Positions 45,786-56,917 of a DNA stretch of 64,000 nt are shown here, piece by piece. Position 1 is the stretch's first letter. Each line of letters begins with the position of its first letter. The position numbers were made by a program, and so were the translations under genes. This DNA is from Hyphomicrobiales bacterium (GTDB taxonomy: Bacteria > Pseudomonadota > Alphaproteobacteria > Rhizobiales > Rhizobiaceae): positions 1 through 64,000 of the forward strand of contig UBQW01000056.1 of NCBI GenBank assembly GCA_900467745.1. The letters are read 5' to 3'. A model generated the notes under the pieces. The model was given only the letters and a program-made list of their open reading frames with translations, was not told the DNA's origin and made no database searches.

Positions 45786-47063
45786 TCAGGTTGATTTGCC
45801 GCCCTTGATCACGCGCTTGACCGCAGGCTTTCCAGCGCGGCCATGCTCGCGGACGAAGTTGATGATGCGTGGCGCGATCTCGCGGCGGAAACGCGAGCCG
45901 TTGAAGACACCGTAGTGGCCAACATCCGGCTGCAGGTAGTGCATGCGCATGTGGTCGGGGATGTTGGTGCAAATGGTCTGCGCGGCTTTCGTCTGGCCGA
46001 CGCCGGAGATGTCGTCGTTCTCGCCCTCGACAGTCAGAAGCGCCACGTTGCGGATCGCCGTGGGGTCGACAAGCTTGCCGCGATGCTCAAGCTCGCCCTT
46101 CGGAAGCGCATGCCTGATGAAGACCTGATCGACGGTCTGCAGGTAGAACTCGGCGGTCAGATCCATGACGGCGAGATATTCGTCATAGAAGTCGCGATGC
46201 TTCTCGGCCGGCTCGCCATCATTCTTCACCAGGTGCATGAAGAACTCCTTGTGGGCGACGAGATGCCGATCGAGGTTCATCGACATGAAGCCGGAGAGCT
46301 GCAGGAAGCCCGGATAGACCGGCCGCATGAAGCCCGGCTGCGGCCAAGGGACGTTCATGATCACGTTTTCGGCGAACCATTCCAGCGGCTTGTCCTTGGC
46401 CAGCTGGTTGACGGCGGTCGGATTGATACGCGTGTCGATCGGGCCGCCCATCAGCGTCATAGACGCCGGCGCCAGCGGATCGTTGGCCTCTTCCATGACG
46501 GCTGCGGCAGCGAGCACTGGCACGGAGGGCTGACAGACCGCGATCACATGCGTGTCCGGCCCGAGGAAGTGCAGCATCTCGATGACGTAGTCGACGTAAT
46601 CGTTGAAATCGAAGGTGCCGTCGGTCATCGGCACCATGCGGGCGTCGATCCAATCGGTGATGTAGACATCCGCACTCGGCAGCAGCGCCTCGACCGTGCC
46701 GCGCAGCAGCGTCGCGTAGTGTCCGGACATGGGGGCGACGATCAGGATGCGCGGGTCGGGAGCGTGGGCCGCGGGCAGATTGCGCGAGAAATGCAGCAGA
46801 TTGCAGAAAGCCCGTGCCCAGACGACCTCTTCTCGAACCGCGACCTTCTTGTCGCCGACGATGGTCTCGGGCAGATCGAAGGACGGCTTGCCGTAGCGGC
46901 GCGTCGTGCGTTCGAACATCTCAAGTGCTGCGGCCATTGTCCGGCCCCAGGGGGTTTGGGACAGCGGATTGAGCGGGTTGGCATAGGCAAGCCGCATGAT
47001 GTCGGCCACGGCGCGGTAAGGCGCCATCGCGGCATGATTCATTTCATAAAGCTGGTAAAACAT
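45786..47063 (-). CDS. phaZ: Intracellular polyhydroxyalkanoate depolymerase
   Basis: The enzyme (425 residues from the ATG at 47063) degrades stored polyhydroxybutyrate. The alpha/beta-hydrolase nucleophile elbow is CQPS (Cys at about 177), the cysteine-type box of intracellular PhaZ depolymerases rather than the serine lipase box. The start was placed at MFYQLYEMNHAAMAPYR, the family N-terminus; the frame extends to 47231 through the upstream gene's terminator and is not coding there. It is a single-gene unit. PHB turnover matters for carbon storage in free-living and bacteroid rhizobia. Confidence 0.93.
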   Translation of the reverse strand: MFYQLYEMNHAAMAPYRAVADIMRLAYANPLNPLSQTPWGRTMAAALEMFERTTRRYGKPSFDLPETIVGDKKVAVREEVVWARAFCNLLHFSRNLPAAHAPDPRILIVAPMSGHYATLLRGTVEALLPSADVYITDWIDARMVPMTDGTFDFNDYVDYVIEMLHFLGPDTHVIAVCQPSVPVLAAAAVMEEANDPLAPASMTLMGGPIDTRINPTAVNQLAKDKPLEWFAENVIMNVPWPQPGFMRPVYPGFLQLSGFMSMNLDRHLVAHKEFFMHLVKNDGEPAEKHRDFYDEYLAVMDLTAEFYLQTVDQVFIRHALPKGELEHRGKLVDPTAIRNVALLTVEGENDDISGVGQTKAAQTICTNIPDHMRMHYLQPDVGHYGVFNGSRFRREIAPRIINFVREHGRAGKPAVKRVIKGGKST

Positions 47064-47206
47064 GAGATGCATCACTTTTCTTTCATCTGGAAGATGACGC
47101 CTGCTGAAAGGCATCGGACTCTTTCCAACGATGTGCTGGCATCTCAACGCACAGTAACAGGTTTTTGTTGCACAGCAACATGAGCGATCCGCACCGCAAT
47201 AAAGAA

Positions 47207-47231
47207 ATGCCGGGGATCCTCTCCCCGGCAT
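47207..47231 (-). terminator. Intrinsic terminator of the FAH-family gene
   Basis: Perfect ten-base-pair stem ATGCCGGGGA (47207-47216) with TCCCCGGCAT (47222-47231). On the minus strand TTTCTTTATT follows. It is 37 bases after the stop of the gene ending at 47268. Confidence 0.85.
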
Positions 47232-47267
47232 GATGCTGCGCTCAAATGCTTAACACTCGTCAAACGC

Positions 47268-48110
47268 CTAGAGATCGGCCTGAAATGTCTGCTTCTGCGT
47301 GCCGAGACCCTCGATACCGAGCTCGACAACGTCGCCGGCGCGCAGGAAACGCGGCGGCTTCATGCCCATGCCAACGCCAGGAGGGGTGCCTGTCGAGATC
47401 ACGTCGCCCGGATGCAGCGACATGAACTGGCTGAGATAGGACACGACGAAGGCAACGCCATAAACCATGGTCTTCGACGAGCCGTTCTGCATGGTTTCGC
47501 CATTGACCTTCAGCCACATGCCGAGGTTCTGCGGATCGGCGATCTCGTCCTTGGTCACCAGCCATGGGCCGATCGGGCCGAAGGTGTCGCAGGACTTGCC
47601 CTTGGTCCACTGTCCGGCGCGCTCCGTCTGGAACGCGCGCTCGGAGACATCGTGCGAGACGCAGTAGCCCGCCACGTAGTCGAGAGCGTCGGCTTCGCTG
47701 ACATATTTCGCGGTCTTGCTGATGACGACGCCAAGCTCGACTTCCCAATCGGTCTTTTCGGAGCCGCGCGGGATGAGAACGTTGTCATTCGGGCCGACGA
47801 TGGCCGAAGTGGCCTTCATGAAGATGACGGGCTCGGGCGGCACAGCTGCGCCGGTTTCGGCGGCGTGGTCGGAGAAGTTCAGACCGATACAGATGAACTT
47901 GCCTGTGCCAGCAACGCAGGCGCCGATGCGACCGGGCTGAAGCTCGGGAAGGGTTTTCAGGTCGATCGCCGCCAGCTTGGCCAGACCTTCCGGCGAAATC
48001 GCCGCACCCGCGATATCGGATACATGACCGGACAGATCCCTGATCTTGCCGTTTGCATCCAGCATTGCCGGCTTTTCCTGGCCGATCTCTCCAACGCGCA
48101 TGAGCTTCAT
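47268..48110 (-). CDS. Fumarylacetoacetate hydrolase family protein
   Basis: The 280-residue protein has the FAH-fold catalytic domain in its C-terminal two-thirds. Metal-ligand acidic residues are visible in DWEVELGVVI and the catalytic segments SDHAAETG and GTPPGVGMG are present. Members hydrolyse or decarboxylate C-C bonds in aromatic or sugar-acid breakdown (for example ureidoglycolate lyase-type annotations); the exact substrate cannot be read. A strong ribosome-binding site (GAGGAGG) precedes the ATG. A terminator-like hairpin in its leader is listed separately. Confidence 0.9.
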   Translation of the reverse strand: MKLMRVGEIGQEKPAMLDANGKIRDLSGHVSDIAGAAISPEGLAKLAAIDLKTLPELQPGRIGACVAGTGKFICIGLNFSDHAAETGAAVPPEPVIFMKATSAIVGPNDNVLIPRGSEKTDWEVELGVVISKTAKYVSEADALDYVAGYCVSHDVSERAFQTERAGQWTKGKSCDTFGPIGPWLVTKDEIADPQNLGMWLKVNGETMQNGSSKTMVYGVAFVVSYLSQFMSLHPGDVISTGTPPGVGMGMKPPRFLRAGDVVELGIEGLGTQKQTFQADL

Positions 48111-48208
48111 CGAATATCCTCCTCAGCGTGAGCCATGTTTCCGTCACCTATGAACGAATTATTCACCGGTGTCATTACGGCTTTTCGTGCGAGCGGTACG
48201 CCTCGATC

Positions 48209-48231
48209 AAAAGCCCGGCAAAAATCCGGGC
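48209..48231 (-). terminator. Terminator-like hairpin in the FAH gene leader
   Basis: On the minus strand GCCCGG (48231-48226), a seven-base ATTTTTG loop and CCGGGC (48218-48213) are followed by TTTT (48212-48209), about 100 bases before the gene starting at 48110. On the plus strand no T-run follows. It could be an attenuator for the FAH-family gene if that transcript starts upstream of it. Confidence 0.5.
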
Positions 48232-48355
48232 GAGGAGCCACTGTCTTTCCGGCGCGTGGTGCCCACATATCTTGACGGACGCATAAGAGTGACAAGACTG
48301 CGTTTGCCGAGGAGACCAAACCTCGACGCCCACGCCACCAACCGTCGGAAAGACC

Positions 48356-48949
48356 ATGACAAAGAGCAACAGCCGCGAATCCCAATATCCGATCGAGCCG
48401 ATCTTTCTCGACCGCTGGTCGCCCCGCGCCTTCACCGGTGAGATCATCGATGAAGCCGACCTGCTGACCGTGCTGGACGCCGCGCACTGGGCGCCCTCCT
48501 CCGCCAACCAGCAGCCGTGGCGCTTCATCTACACGCTGAAGGGCTCCGACGACTGGGACACGTTTGTATCGCTGCTGGTCGAGTCCAATCAGGAATGGGC
48601 GAAGAATGCGTCTGCGCTGATTTTCGTCGTGTCGAAGGGCTTCAGCGGCGACTTTTCCGAGGGGCGCAAGAGCTATACGCACTCCTTCGATGCCGGCACC
48701 GCATGGGGCTATCTCGCGCTGCAGGCCAAGCTCTCTGGCTTCTATGCCCATGGGATGGGTGGCATCAAGCATGACGAGATCCGCGATGCATTCGCGATCA
48801 CGGAAGGCTACCGCGTGGAGGCGGGCATCGCGTTCGGACGCCTTGCTGACAAGAGCGTGCTTTCGGAGCGCAACCAGGAACGCGAATTCCCCAGCCAGCG
48901 CAAATCGCTCGCTGAAGTCGCCTTCAAGGGCAAATTCGTAGCCGGATAA
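48356..48949 (+). CDS. Nitroreductase family flavoprotein
   Basis: The 197-residue protein has the nitroreductase fold. FMN-binding is seen at the N-terminal RWSPRAF segment, and HWAPSSANQQPWRFIY is the family flavin/active-site motif. A central GTAWGYLALQA helix and a C-terminal GFYAHGMGG region follow. Members use NAD(P)H to reduce nitro compounds, quinones or flavins; the physiological substrate is unknown. It is monocistronic, divergent from the FAH-family gene and convergent with gyrB across a shared terminator. Confidence 0.92.
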   Translation: MTKSNSRESQYPIEPIFLDRWSPRAFTGEIIDEADLLTVLDAAHWAPSSANQQPWRFIYTLKGSDDWDTFVSLLVESNQEWAKNASALIFVVSKGFSGDFSEGRKSYTHSFDAGTAWGYLALQAKLSGFYAHGMGGIKHDEIRDAFAITEGYRVEAGIAFGRLADKSVLSERNQEREFPSQRKSLAEVAFKGKFVAG

Positions 48950-48957
48950 TTGTGCAA

Positions 48958-48999
48958 TAAAAAACGGCCCCGCGGCTGGTGAGCCGCAGGGCCGTTTTT
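48958..48999. terminator. Bidirectional terminator between the nitroreductase gene and gyrB
   Basis: Long stem: A-run, ACGGCCC, GCGGCT, four-base loop, AGCCGC, GGGCCGT and T-run (about 48959-48999), with a small internal mismatch. Symmetric A/T flanks suit the two convergent genes. Confidence 0.9.
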
Positions 49000-49015
49000 C
49001 GATAAATGCCAGCGA

Positions 49016-51499
<2,484 letters not shown>

Positions 51500-51584
51500 T
51501 CACCGGCCTTAATCACGTTGAATATAGGGTTTTTGCATGAAGTTCCCAATGCCAGCGGTCGCCAAGAGCGCATAAAACAGGGGA

Positions 51585-51962
51585 TTATGACCGTTTTCCG
51601 TCGGCGTTTTCCGCATTTTCGAGAACCTCCGACAGTTTTGCCAAGGTCGCCTCATCCAGATGGCGAATGGACCCCGCCAAACGGTTGGCGAAGGTGGTGT
51701 ATTGGGCCGCCAAACCCGAGGTATCGATGACAATTCGCGGATCGGAAAAGCGCGCAATCAGGAACAGATCGTCGGCCTCATCCCAGATGATGTTGAAGTA
51801 GCCGGCGATGCGCTGCAGAAGATCGAAGGTCGGGACGCCGCGCTTTCCACGCTCAAGCGCCGAGAGATAGGCGGGGGAGACGTTCAAGGCCTCGGCCATC
51901 TGCTTCTGCGACACCCCCTTGCGCTCTCTGAGCTTGCGGATCGCTTCCCCGAACGGCGTCAT
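51585..51962 (-). CDS. XRE-family helix-turn-helix regulator
   Basis: The 125-residue protein has a Cro/C1-type helix-turn-helix at about residues 5-60 (KGVSQKQMAEALNVSPAYLSALERGKRG) and a C-terminal region of unknown role. It overlaps the upstream smr gene by four bases (ATGA), so it is made with it and mltA. This fixed linkage to a chromosomal housekeeping cluster argues against a phage or toxin-antitoxin origin. The target genes are unknown. Confidence 0.9.
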   Translation of the reverse strand: MTPFGEAIRKLRERKGVSQKQMAEALNVSPAYLSALERGKRGVPTFDLLQRIAGYFNIIWDEADDLFLIARFSDPRIVIDTSGLAAQYTTFANRLAGSIRHLDEATLAKLSEVLENAENADGKRS

Positions 51963-52540
51963 AGCCGATCGCCCACTCGACGAGACAAGCGGATGTAGAG
52001 CGCGCCCTCGCCGCCATGGTGCTGCGCCGCCGCCTCGTAAGACGAGATGAGATAGCGAAATTCGGGCTTGGAGAACCACATCGGCACGGCGCGCTTCAAC
52101 GCGCCATCGCTGCCGAGCGAACTGCCCTTGCCGGTGATCACCAGAACGTGGCGCATACCGCGATCGTGGGCTCGCATCAGGAACTCAAGCAGCATAATGT
52201 GCGCTTCGCTTTGAACCAGGCCATGGAGATCGATGCGGGCCTCAAGCGCGAGGCGGCCCTTGGCGATCTTGCGCTTGACCGGGCGTTCCAGCGGGTGATG
52301 GATGCCACCCGCGGGCTTTGGCGCCGCTGCAGGTTCCGGCTGCCCGCCGGCGCCTGCGACCGACTTCGGTGCGGCAGCGGTTTTCAGGTTGGCGGCGTCG
52401 GCTTCCTTTTCGGCCTCGACGAGGAAGGCATCGAGCTCGTTCATTGCGCCGGCGTTCCCGGGCATGGGTCGCGTGCTGCGCGCGACCTTGCCCCAAAGGA
52501 TGCGTTCATCGGAGCTGAGCTTGCGATCCTTGGCCATCAC
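51959..52540 (-). CDS. Smr/MutS2 C-terminal domain protein
   Basis: The 193-residue protein has a charged N-terminal half and a C-terminal Smr domain with the family motif ARIDLHGLVQSEAH and the HGxGxG-like segment VLVITGKGSSLGSDG. Smr domains nick or cleave DNA or RNA. Stand-alone alphaproteobacterial forms (DUF814/YdaL-like) are uncharacterised. It is coupled to the XRE gene downstream and overlaps the mltA stop by four bases upstream. Confidence 0.9.
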   Translation of the reverse strand: MMAKDRKLSSDERILWGKVARSTRPMPGNAGAMNELDAFLVEAEKEADAANLKTAAAPKSVAGAGGQPEPAAAPKPAGGIHHPLERPVKRKIAKGRLALEARIDLHGLVQSEAHIMLLEFLMRAHDRGMRHVLVITGKGSSLGSDGALKRAVPMWFSKPEFRYLISSYEAAAQHHGGEGALYIRLSRRVGDRL

Positions 52541-53655
52541 GCAAACCTCGCGGCGGCTTTGTTCGGGATCAGGATCGCGAAATCGGCGTCGTGGCGCACG
52601 GTGCCGGCAAGCTCGCCGGCCGCGTCGCCGGAGCCGGTGAAGATATCACCCCGCGCCGGGCCAACGATCGCCGAGCCGGTATCAAGCGCCAGCATCAGGC
52701 GCTGGAAGGGCTTTCCATCCTGCAGGTGCAGCAGGCCTTGCGACTGGATGTAGAACGAAAAGCCGAAGGTGTGGATCAGGCGATCGACGGCAAGCGATCG
52801 TCCGGCAATCAACGGCACCTTGGCGGCCGCGATCGGACCGGCGGCCTCGTTGTCGATCTCGACCTCACGGAAGAAAATGTAGGAGCGATTGTGCGCGAGA
52901 ATGTCATCGACACGGTCGGGGTTGATCGCCAGCCAATGCCGGATCGATTGCATGGAGATGTTGGCCCGGTCGATCTCGCCGAGGTCGATCAGCAGTTTGC
53001 CGATCGCTGAAAACGGATGGCCGGCCTTCGCCGCATAGGTGATCCGCCCCGTGCGCCCACCGGGGTAACGCAGGCGTGCGGCACCCTGGACATGCACGAA
53101 GAAGACGTCGACCTTGGATCTTGCCCAGCAAATTTCCAGCCCCTGCCCTTCCAGCGCCCCTTTGTCGATGGCGGCGCGGTCGAGATAGGGCTCGATCGTT
53201 CCCTCACGCAGGCGGCCGAACATGTAGTACGGATCCATCGAGGCGGGACGGTTGTGATCGTCGAGGTCGATCAGGTCGTCGGGGCGGCGGTAGAATGGGA
53301 AACGGTATTCGTCGTCGGGCCTGGCCGAGACGGCTATTTCGGGCTCGTAGAATGCGGTGACGAAGCCGGGCTGGCCGTCGGTTCGCCTGACCTTGAAGGG
53401 CCGACAGTGCGCTTCGAAAAATGTTCGCGCTTCGACTGCCGACGTCGGCCGTACATCGCGCGCGGCCCGCAACAGGTCCAGGAGATCGGCGCTGGTTAGG
53501 CCCAGCGATCCGGTTCGGTATGGCTTGGTCTGCTCGATATGCTGACGACAGGCTTCCATAGCCTCGAAAAGGCTGGAGGGATCATCATCCCGCCAGCCTT
53601 CCAGATCATCAAAGCCTATCGCCTCGAGGGCAAAGCCTCGTTCATCATCACTCAT
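52537..53655 (-). CDS. mltA: Membrane-bound lytic murein transglycosylase A
   Basis: The 372-residue protein has the MltA domain (FVTAFYEPEIAVSAR motif, about residues 95-250) followed by the 3D domain, whose aspartates are in LALDTGSAIVGPARGDIFTG. MltA cleaves peptidoglycan with formation of 1,6-anhydro-MurNAc. The ATG at 53655 fits the gene overlap with timA, but the predicted N-terminus (MSDDERGFALEAIGFDDLEG) has neither a signal peptide nor a lipobox. Secretion is therefore unexplained. The frame extension to 53772 is not signal-like either. Confidence 0.92.
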   Translation of the reverse strand: MSDDERGFALEAIGFDDLEGWRDDDPSSLFEAMEACRQHIEQTKPYRTGSLGLTSADLLDLLRAARDVRPTSAVEARTFFEAHCRPFKVRRTDGQPGFVTAFYEPEIAVSARPDDEYRFPFYRRPDDLIDLDDHNRPASMDPYYMFGRLREGTIEPYLDRAAIDKGALEGQGLEICWARSKVDVFFVHVQGAARLRYPGGRTGRITYAAKAGHPFSAIGKLLIDLGEIDRANISMQSIRHWLAINPDRVDDILAHNRSYIFFREVEIDNEAAGPIAAAKVPLIAGRSLAVDRLIHTFGFSFYIQSQGLLHLQDGKPFQRLMLALDTGSAIVGPARGDIFTGSGDAAGELAGTVRHDADFAILIPNKAAARFA

Positions 53656-54352
53656 GTTCCGATTCGGTGGCCACGAGTTTCCAGTTCGGATCGCGCGAGC
53701 GGGTGTCGCGTGCGAATGTCCAGAGGTCGTTGATCTCGGCAACGGTTTCCGCGTCACCGTCAACAAGGACATCGGCCTTGTCGTAGGTCGCGGAAATCAT
53801 CTGGCTGATGATGCGCAAGGTGATCTGCGCTTCGCTGCCATTGACCTCGACATTCTTGATTTCGGCCTTGTCGATTCCGACGAAGGTAGACTTGACCTTC
53901 TCGCCCTTGCTCTCACGATCGGCAATCGCCGCATCGAAGCCTTCGTAGACTTCCTTCGACAGCAGATTCTTGAGCGTCTTGCGATCGCCATCGGCAAAGG
54001 CCATCACGATCATTTCATAAGCCATGCGGGCGCCGTTGACGAATTCCTTCGGGTTGAAAGAGGGATCCGCCTTGTTCATCTCCCGCAGCGATTCATTGAG
54101 AGCCGTGCCGGCTGGCGCGAAGGCGTCGATTGCCGCGAAGCGGTCTTCTTCCTCGCCTGCGGCATCGCGGCGCGGCAAGGTTACGACCTTTCCGGCATCC
54201 GGCGTCTCAGGACCGGCTGCATCGCGCGGCGTATAGAGATCGCGTGGCGGCTTCTCATTTCCCGTGCGTCGGCCAAGGACATTGCGCAGCTGCAAAAATA
54301 TCAGCACCGCCGCCACGAGAAAAAACAAAGTGATGAAGTCGTTTGAACCCAT
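53648..54352 (-). CDS. timA: Tim44-like domain protein TimA
   Basis: The 234-residue protein has an N-terminal transmembrane anchor (FITLFFLVAAVLIFLQL, residues 5-21), an acidic/basic linker, and a C-terminal Tim44-like domain (about 100-230). Bacterial TimA is related to the mitochondrial import motor adaptor Tim44; its role in bacteria is not settled. It overlaps mltA by eight bases, leading a timA-mltA-smr-xre unit. It lies close to secB, although the two genes are on opposite strands. Confidence 0.88.
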   Translation of the reverse strand: MGSNDFITLFFLVAAVLIFLQLRNVLGRRTGNEKPPRDLYTPRDAAGPETPDAGKVVTLPRRDAAGEEEDRFAAIDAFAPAGTALNESLREMNKADPSFNPKEFVNGARMAYEMIVMAFADGDRKTLKNLLSKEVYEGFDAAIADRESKGEKVKSTFVGIDKAEIKNVEVNGSEAQITLRIISQMISATYDKADVLVDGDAETVAEINDLWTFARDTRSRDPNWKLVATESEHE

Positions 54353-54382
54353 ATCCCGCCGCAATCTGTTAACATCTAGAAT

Positions 54383-54420
54383 TTGTATACCCATATAGTC
54401 TGCATATACAGATGATTCAA
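54383..54420. promoter_or_regulatory. Overlapping divergent promoters for fxsA and timA
   Basis: On the plus strand TTGTAT (54383-54388), a 16-base spacer and TATACA (54405-54410) face fxsA. On the minus strand TTGAAT (54420-54415), a 17-base spacer and TATATG (54397-54392) face timA. The two sets overlap, so initiation in the two directions may be exclusive. The assignment is by eye. Confidence 0.4.
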
Positions 54421-54478
54421 ATGGGTCCGGTACGTTGGGCCGATTTCAATGGAGACCGGTGAGAGCCGGAGAGAAATA

Positions 54479-54979
54479 ATGCGCCTTACAATGCTGCCTG
54501 GTTTTCTGCTGCTCATGCCTTTGGCCGAGATCGCGGGCTTCGTGATTGTCGGCAAGGCGATCGGTCTTTGGGCGACGCTCGGACTGGTCATGCTGAGTTT
54601 CGTGGCCGGCATGATGCTGTTGCGCCGGCAGGGTATCGGCATCCTGCAGCGCATGTCCAGAGAAGGACGGACTGGCGCCATGCCGGGCCGCGAGTTGCTG
54701 CGGCCGGCAATGTTCGTGATCGCCGCGCTGCTCCTGATCATTCCGGGCTTCATCAGCGATATCGTCGCGCTGCTCATCTTCATCCCCGCGGTGCGGGATC
54801 TCGCGTGGAATTATGTGAGCCGTCGTTTCGTGGTGGTGGGTGCATCCGGGCCATCCCGCACGTCGGCGCACTCGCCTTATCGAGACAACAACGCAACCGT
54901 CGTCGATCTGGATGCAGACGATTATCAGCGCGACCCGAACGGCAAGTCTCCCTGGTCCGGCAAAAGCCTAGGCGAATGA
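54479..54979 (+). CDS. fxsA: FxsA family membrane protein
   Basis: The 166-residue protein begins with the FxsA domain: three hydrophobic segments (about 5-25, 29-45 and 77-100) separated by a short polar loop. A hydrophilic, probably disordered C-terminal tail follows. In E. coli, FxsA influences phage T7 exclusion by the F plasmid; its ordinary function is unknown. The ATG at 54479 follows GGAG with good spacing. It precedes secB by 95 bases. Confidence 0.9.
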   Translation: MRLTMLPGFLLLMPLAEIAGFVIVGKAIGLWATLGLVMLSFVAGMMLLRRQGIGILQRMSREGRTGAMPGRELLRPAMFVIAALLLIIPGFISDIVALLIFIPAVRDLAWNYVSRRFVVVGASGPSRTSAHSPYRDNNATVVDLDADDYQRDPNGKSPWSGKSLGE

Positions 54980-55074
54980 GGCCCTTGCTAGATTAGCGCT
55001 GGCTGGCCTAGGGTTGTAACGACATCGTCGAAATGATAGATGCGGCGAAATCCAATGCCCTCGAGGAAAAGCCA

Positions 55075-55551
55075 ATGGACAGCGAAAACAGCAATAACGG
55101 CGCAACGAGCCCGAGCCTTACCATTCTAGCGCAGTACACCAAGGACCTTTCCTTCGAGAATCCTGGTGCACCGCGTTCGCTGCAGGCCCGCGACAAGGCA
55201 CCTGCCATCAACATCAATGTCAACGTCAACGCCAACCCGCTTTCCGACACGGACTTCGACGTCGTTCTTTCCTTGAACGCCGAAGCCAAGGAAGGCGACA
55301 AGACGGTATTCCACACGGAGCTAGTCTACGGCGGCGTTTTCCGGATCGCCGGCTTCCCGCAGGAACACATGCTGCCGGTTCTCTTCATCGAGTGCCCGCG
55401 CATGCTCTTCCCGTTCGCACGCCAGATCATCGCCGACGTGACCCGCAACGGCGGCTTCCCGCCGCTGATGATCGACCCGATCGATTTCTCGCAGATGTTT
55501 GCCCAGCGCGTTGCCGAAGAGCAGGCCCGCGCAAAGGTTCAGGCGAACTAA
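55075..55551 (+). CDS. secB: Protein-export chaperone SecB
   Basis: The 158-residue chaperone keeps precursor proteins unfolded for delivery to SecA. Family segments are clear: [32 protein letters not shown] and the C-terminal region around [14 protein letters not shown]. The ATG at 55075 follows a GAGGAAAA ribosome-binding site; the frame opening at 55033 is not supported. A terminator follows before the convergent dnaQ. Confidence 0.97.
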   Translation: MDSENSNNGATSPSLTILAQYTKDLSFENPGAPRSLQARDKAPAININVNVNANPLSDTDFDVVLSLNAEAKEGDKTVFHTELVYGGVFRIAGFPQEHMLPVLFIECPRMLFPFARQIIADVTRNGGFPPLMIDPIDFSQMFAQRVAEEQARAKVQAN

Positions 55552-55574
55552 TTGCTGATCACATGACGACCGAG

Positions 55575-55602
55575 ATGCCCGGGCCAGCGCCCGGGCATTT
55601 TA
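55575..55602 (+). terminator. Intrinsic terminator of secB
   Basis: Stem ATGCCCGGG (55575-55583) with CCCGGGCAT (55590-55598), followed by TTTAG on the plus strand. On the minus strand no T-run follows, so it serves secB rather than dnaQ. Confidence 0.75.
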
Positions 55603-56313
55603 GTTTGGGCGATCGTATTTTGCCCAGATGCCTTTTTGCCCGAGCTTGGCAATCAGCGCATCATGCTGCTCGGCTTCAGTTTCGCTGAGGCGCGGTGCCA
55701 ACGGCCGCGGCCGCTCAAGCGCGACCAGAACAATATCGTTATCGCTGTCATTGCGTTCCGAGGCGCCGTTGTTCTGCGAGACACCGAGACCAAGTGCTGT
55801 CTGGCGACCGCCGATCATCTCGATATAGACTTCGGCAAGCAGTTCGGAGTCGAGCAAGGCGCCGTGCTTGGCGCGATGGGAGTTGTCGATCCCGTAGCGA
55901 CGGCAGAGCGCATCGAGCGAGTTCGGGCCCATCGGATTCTTGCGCCGGGCCATCGACAGCGTGTCGATCACATTTTCGGGAGAGATCGGCGGGAGAGATA
56001 GCCGCGCCAATTCGGCATTGATGAAGCCCATGTCGAAGGTGGCGTTGTGGGCGATCCACTTGCCTTCACCGAAGAAATCCAGAATTTCCTGAACTACCGC
56101 CGCGAAGGGCTGCTTGTCCTTCAGGAACTCGTCGGTAATCCCGTGAACGGCGAGCGCGTCCGGATGGACCTTCTGGTCACCCGGATTGATATAGATGTGC
56201 AGCGTCTTTCCGGTCGGAAAATGATTGAAGAGTTCGATGCCGCCGATTTCGATGATGCGATCGGTGCGGTTATCAAGCCCGGTGGTTTCCGTATCGAAAA
56301 TGATTTCACGCAT
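55600..56313 (-). CDS. dnaQ: DNA polymerase III epsilon subunit (proofreading exonuclease)
   Basis: The 237-residue DEDDh exonuclease has Exo I (IIFDTETTG), Exo II (AHNATFDMGFINAEL) and Exo III (HGALLDSELLAEVY) motifs intact, and a C-terminal tail for binding the polymerase alpha subunit. It is the last gene of the ppsR-maf-aroE-coaE-dnaQ series, overlapping coaE by eight bases, about 3 kb from the candidate replication origin. Confidence 0.97.
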   Translation of the reverse strand: MREIIFDTETTGLDNRTDRIIEIGGIELFNHFPTGKTLHIYINPGDQKVHPDALAVHGITDEFLKDKQPFAAVVQEILDFFGEGKWIAHNATFDMGFINAELARLSLPPISPENVIDTLSMARRKNPMGPNSLDALCRRYGIDNSHRAKHGALLDSELLAEVYIEMIGGRQTALGLGVSQNNGASERNDSDNDIVLVALERPRPLAPRLSETEAEQHDALIAKLGQKGIWAKYDRPN

Positions 56314-56917
56314 TCGGGAAATCTCCGTTCGCTATCCGCTGTCTCAGGTCCGCGATGATGACACCGACCCGCGCCCTCGCCTCATCGATACCGTGACCAG
56401 TATCGACCACGTAATCCGCGCGCCGGCGTTTTTCCGCATCGGGGGTCTGGCGCGAGAGAATCATATTGAATTTCTCTTCCGTCATGTTCGGACGCGCAAG
56501 TACCCGCTCACGCTGAATCTGTGGATCACAGCTGACGACGACGATGACATCGACGCGATCGGCGCCGCCGCTCTCGAAAAGCAGCGGTATGTCGAGAAGG
56601 ACCATCGGTGTGCCCTGCCCCCGCTGCGCGTCGAGAAACATCGCCTCGCGATCGCGGACAAGAGGATGAACGATCTGCTCCAGCTGCTTGAAACCTTCAG
56701 GACGCAACGCAAGCTGCCGGCCCAACTCCTGGCGCTCGACCGTGCCGTTTTTCACCGAGCCTGGAAACGCGGCATCGATAAGCGGCACGGCTTCACCGGC
56801 ATAAAGATCATGGACGACGGCATCGGCATCATTGACCGGCAGACCGGCATCGGCAAACAGCTTTGCCGTGGTCGATTTGCCCATCCCGATCGAGCCGGTC
56901 AGTCCGATTTTCAGCAT
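56306..56917 (-). CDS. coaE: Dephospho-CoA kinase
   Basis: The 203-residue P-loop kinase catalyses the last step of CoA synthesis. Its Walker A is GLTGSIGMGKSTT near the N-terminus. The ATG at 56917 shares a base with the aroE stop (TGATG), so translation is coupled. Another pathway enzyme, coaA, lies about 38 kb away in this window. Confidence 0.96.
   Translation of the reverse strand: MLKIGLTGSIGMGKSTTAKLFADAGLPVNDADAVVHDLYAGEAVPLIDAAFPGSVKNGTVERQELGRQLALRPEGFKQLEQIVHPLVRDREAMFLDAQRGQGTPMVLLDIPLLFESGGADRVDVIVVVSCDPQIQRERVLARPNMTEEKFNMILSRQTPDAEKRRRADYVVDTGHGIDEARARVGVIIADLRQRIANGDFPNA

Noticed and set aside
51585-51962. XRE regulator as part of a toxin-antitoxin pair or phage remnant
   Set aside because: It is translationally coupled to smr within a timA-mltA-smr-xre housekeeping cluster, with no toxin-like partner or composition change.
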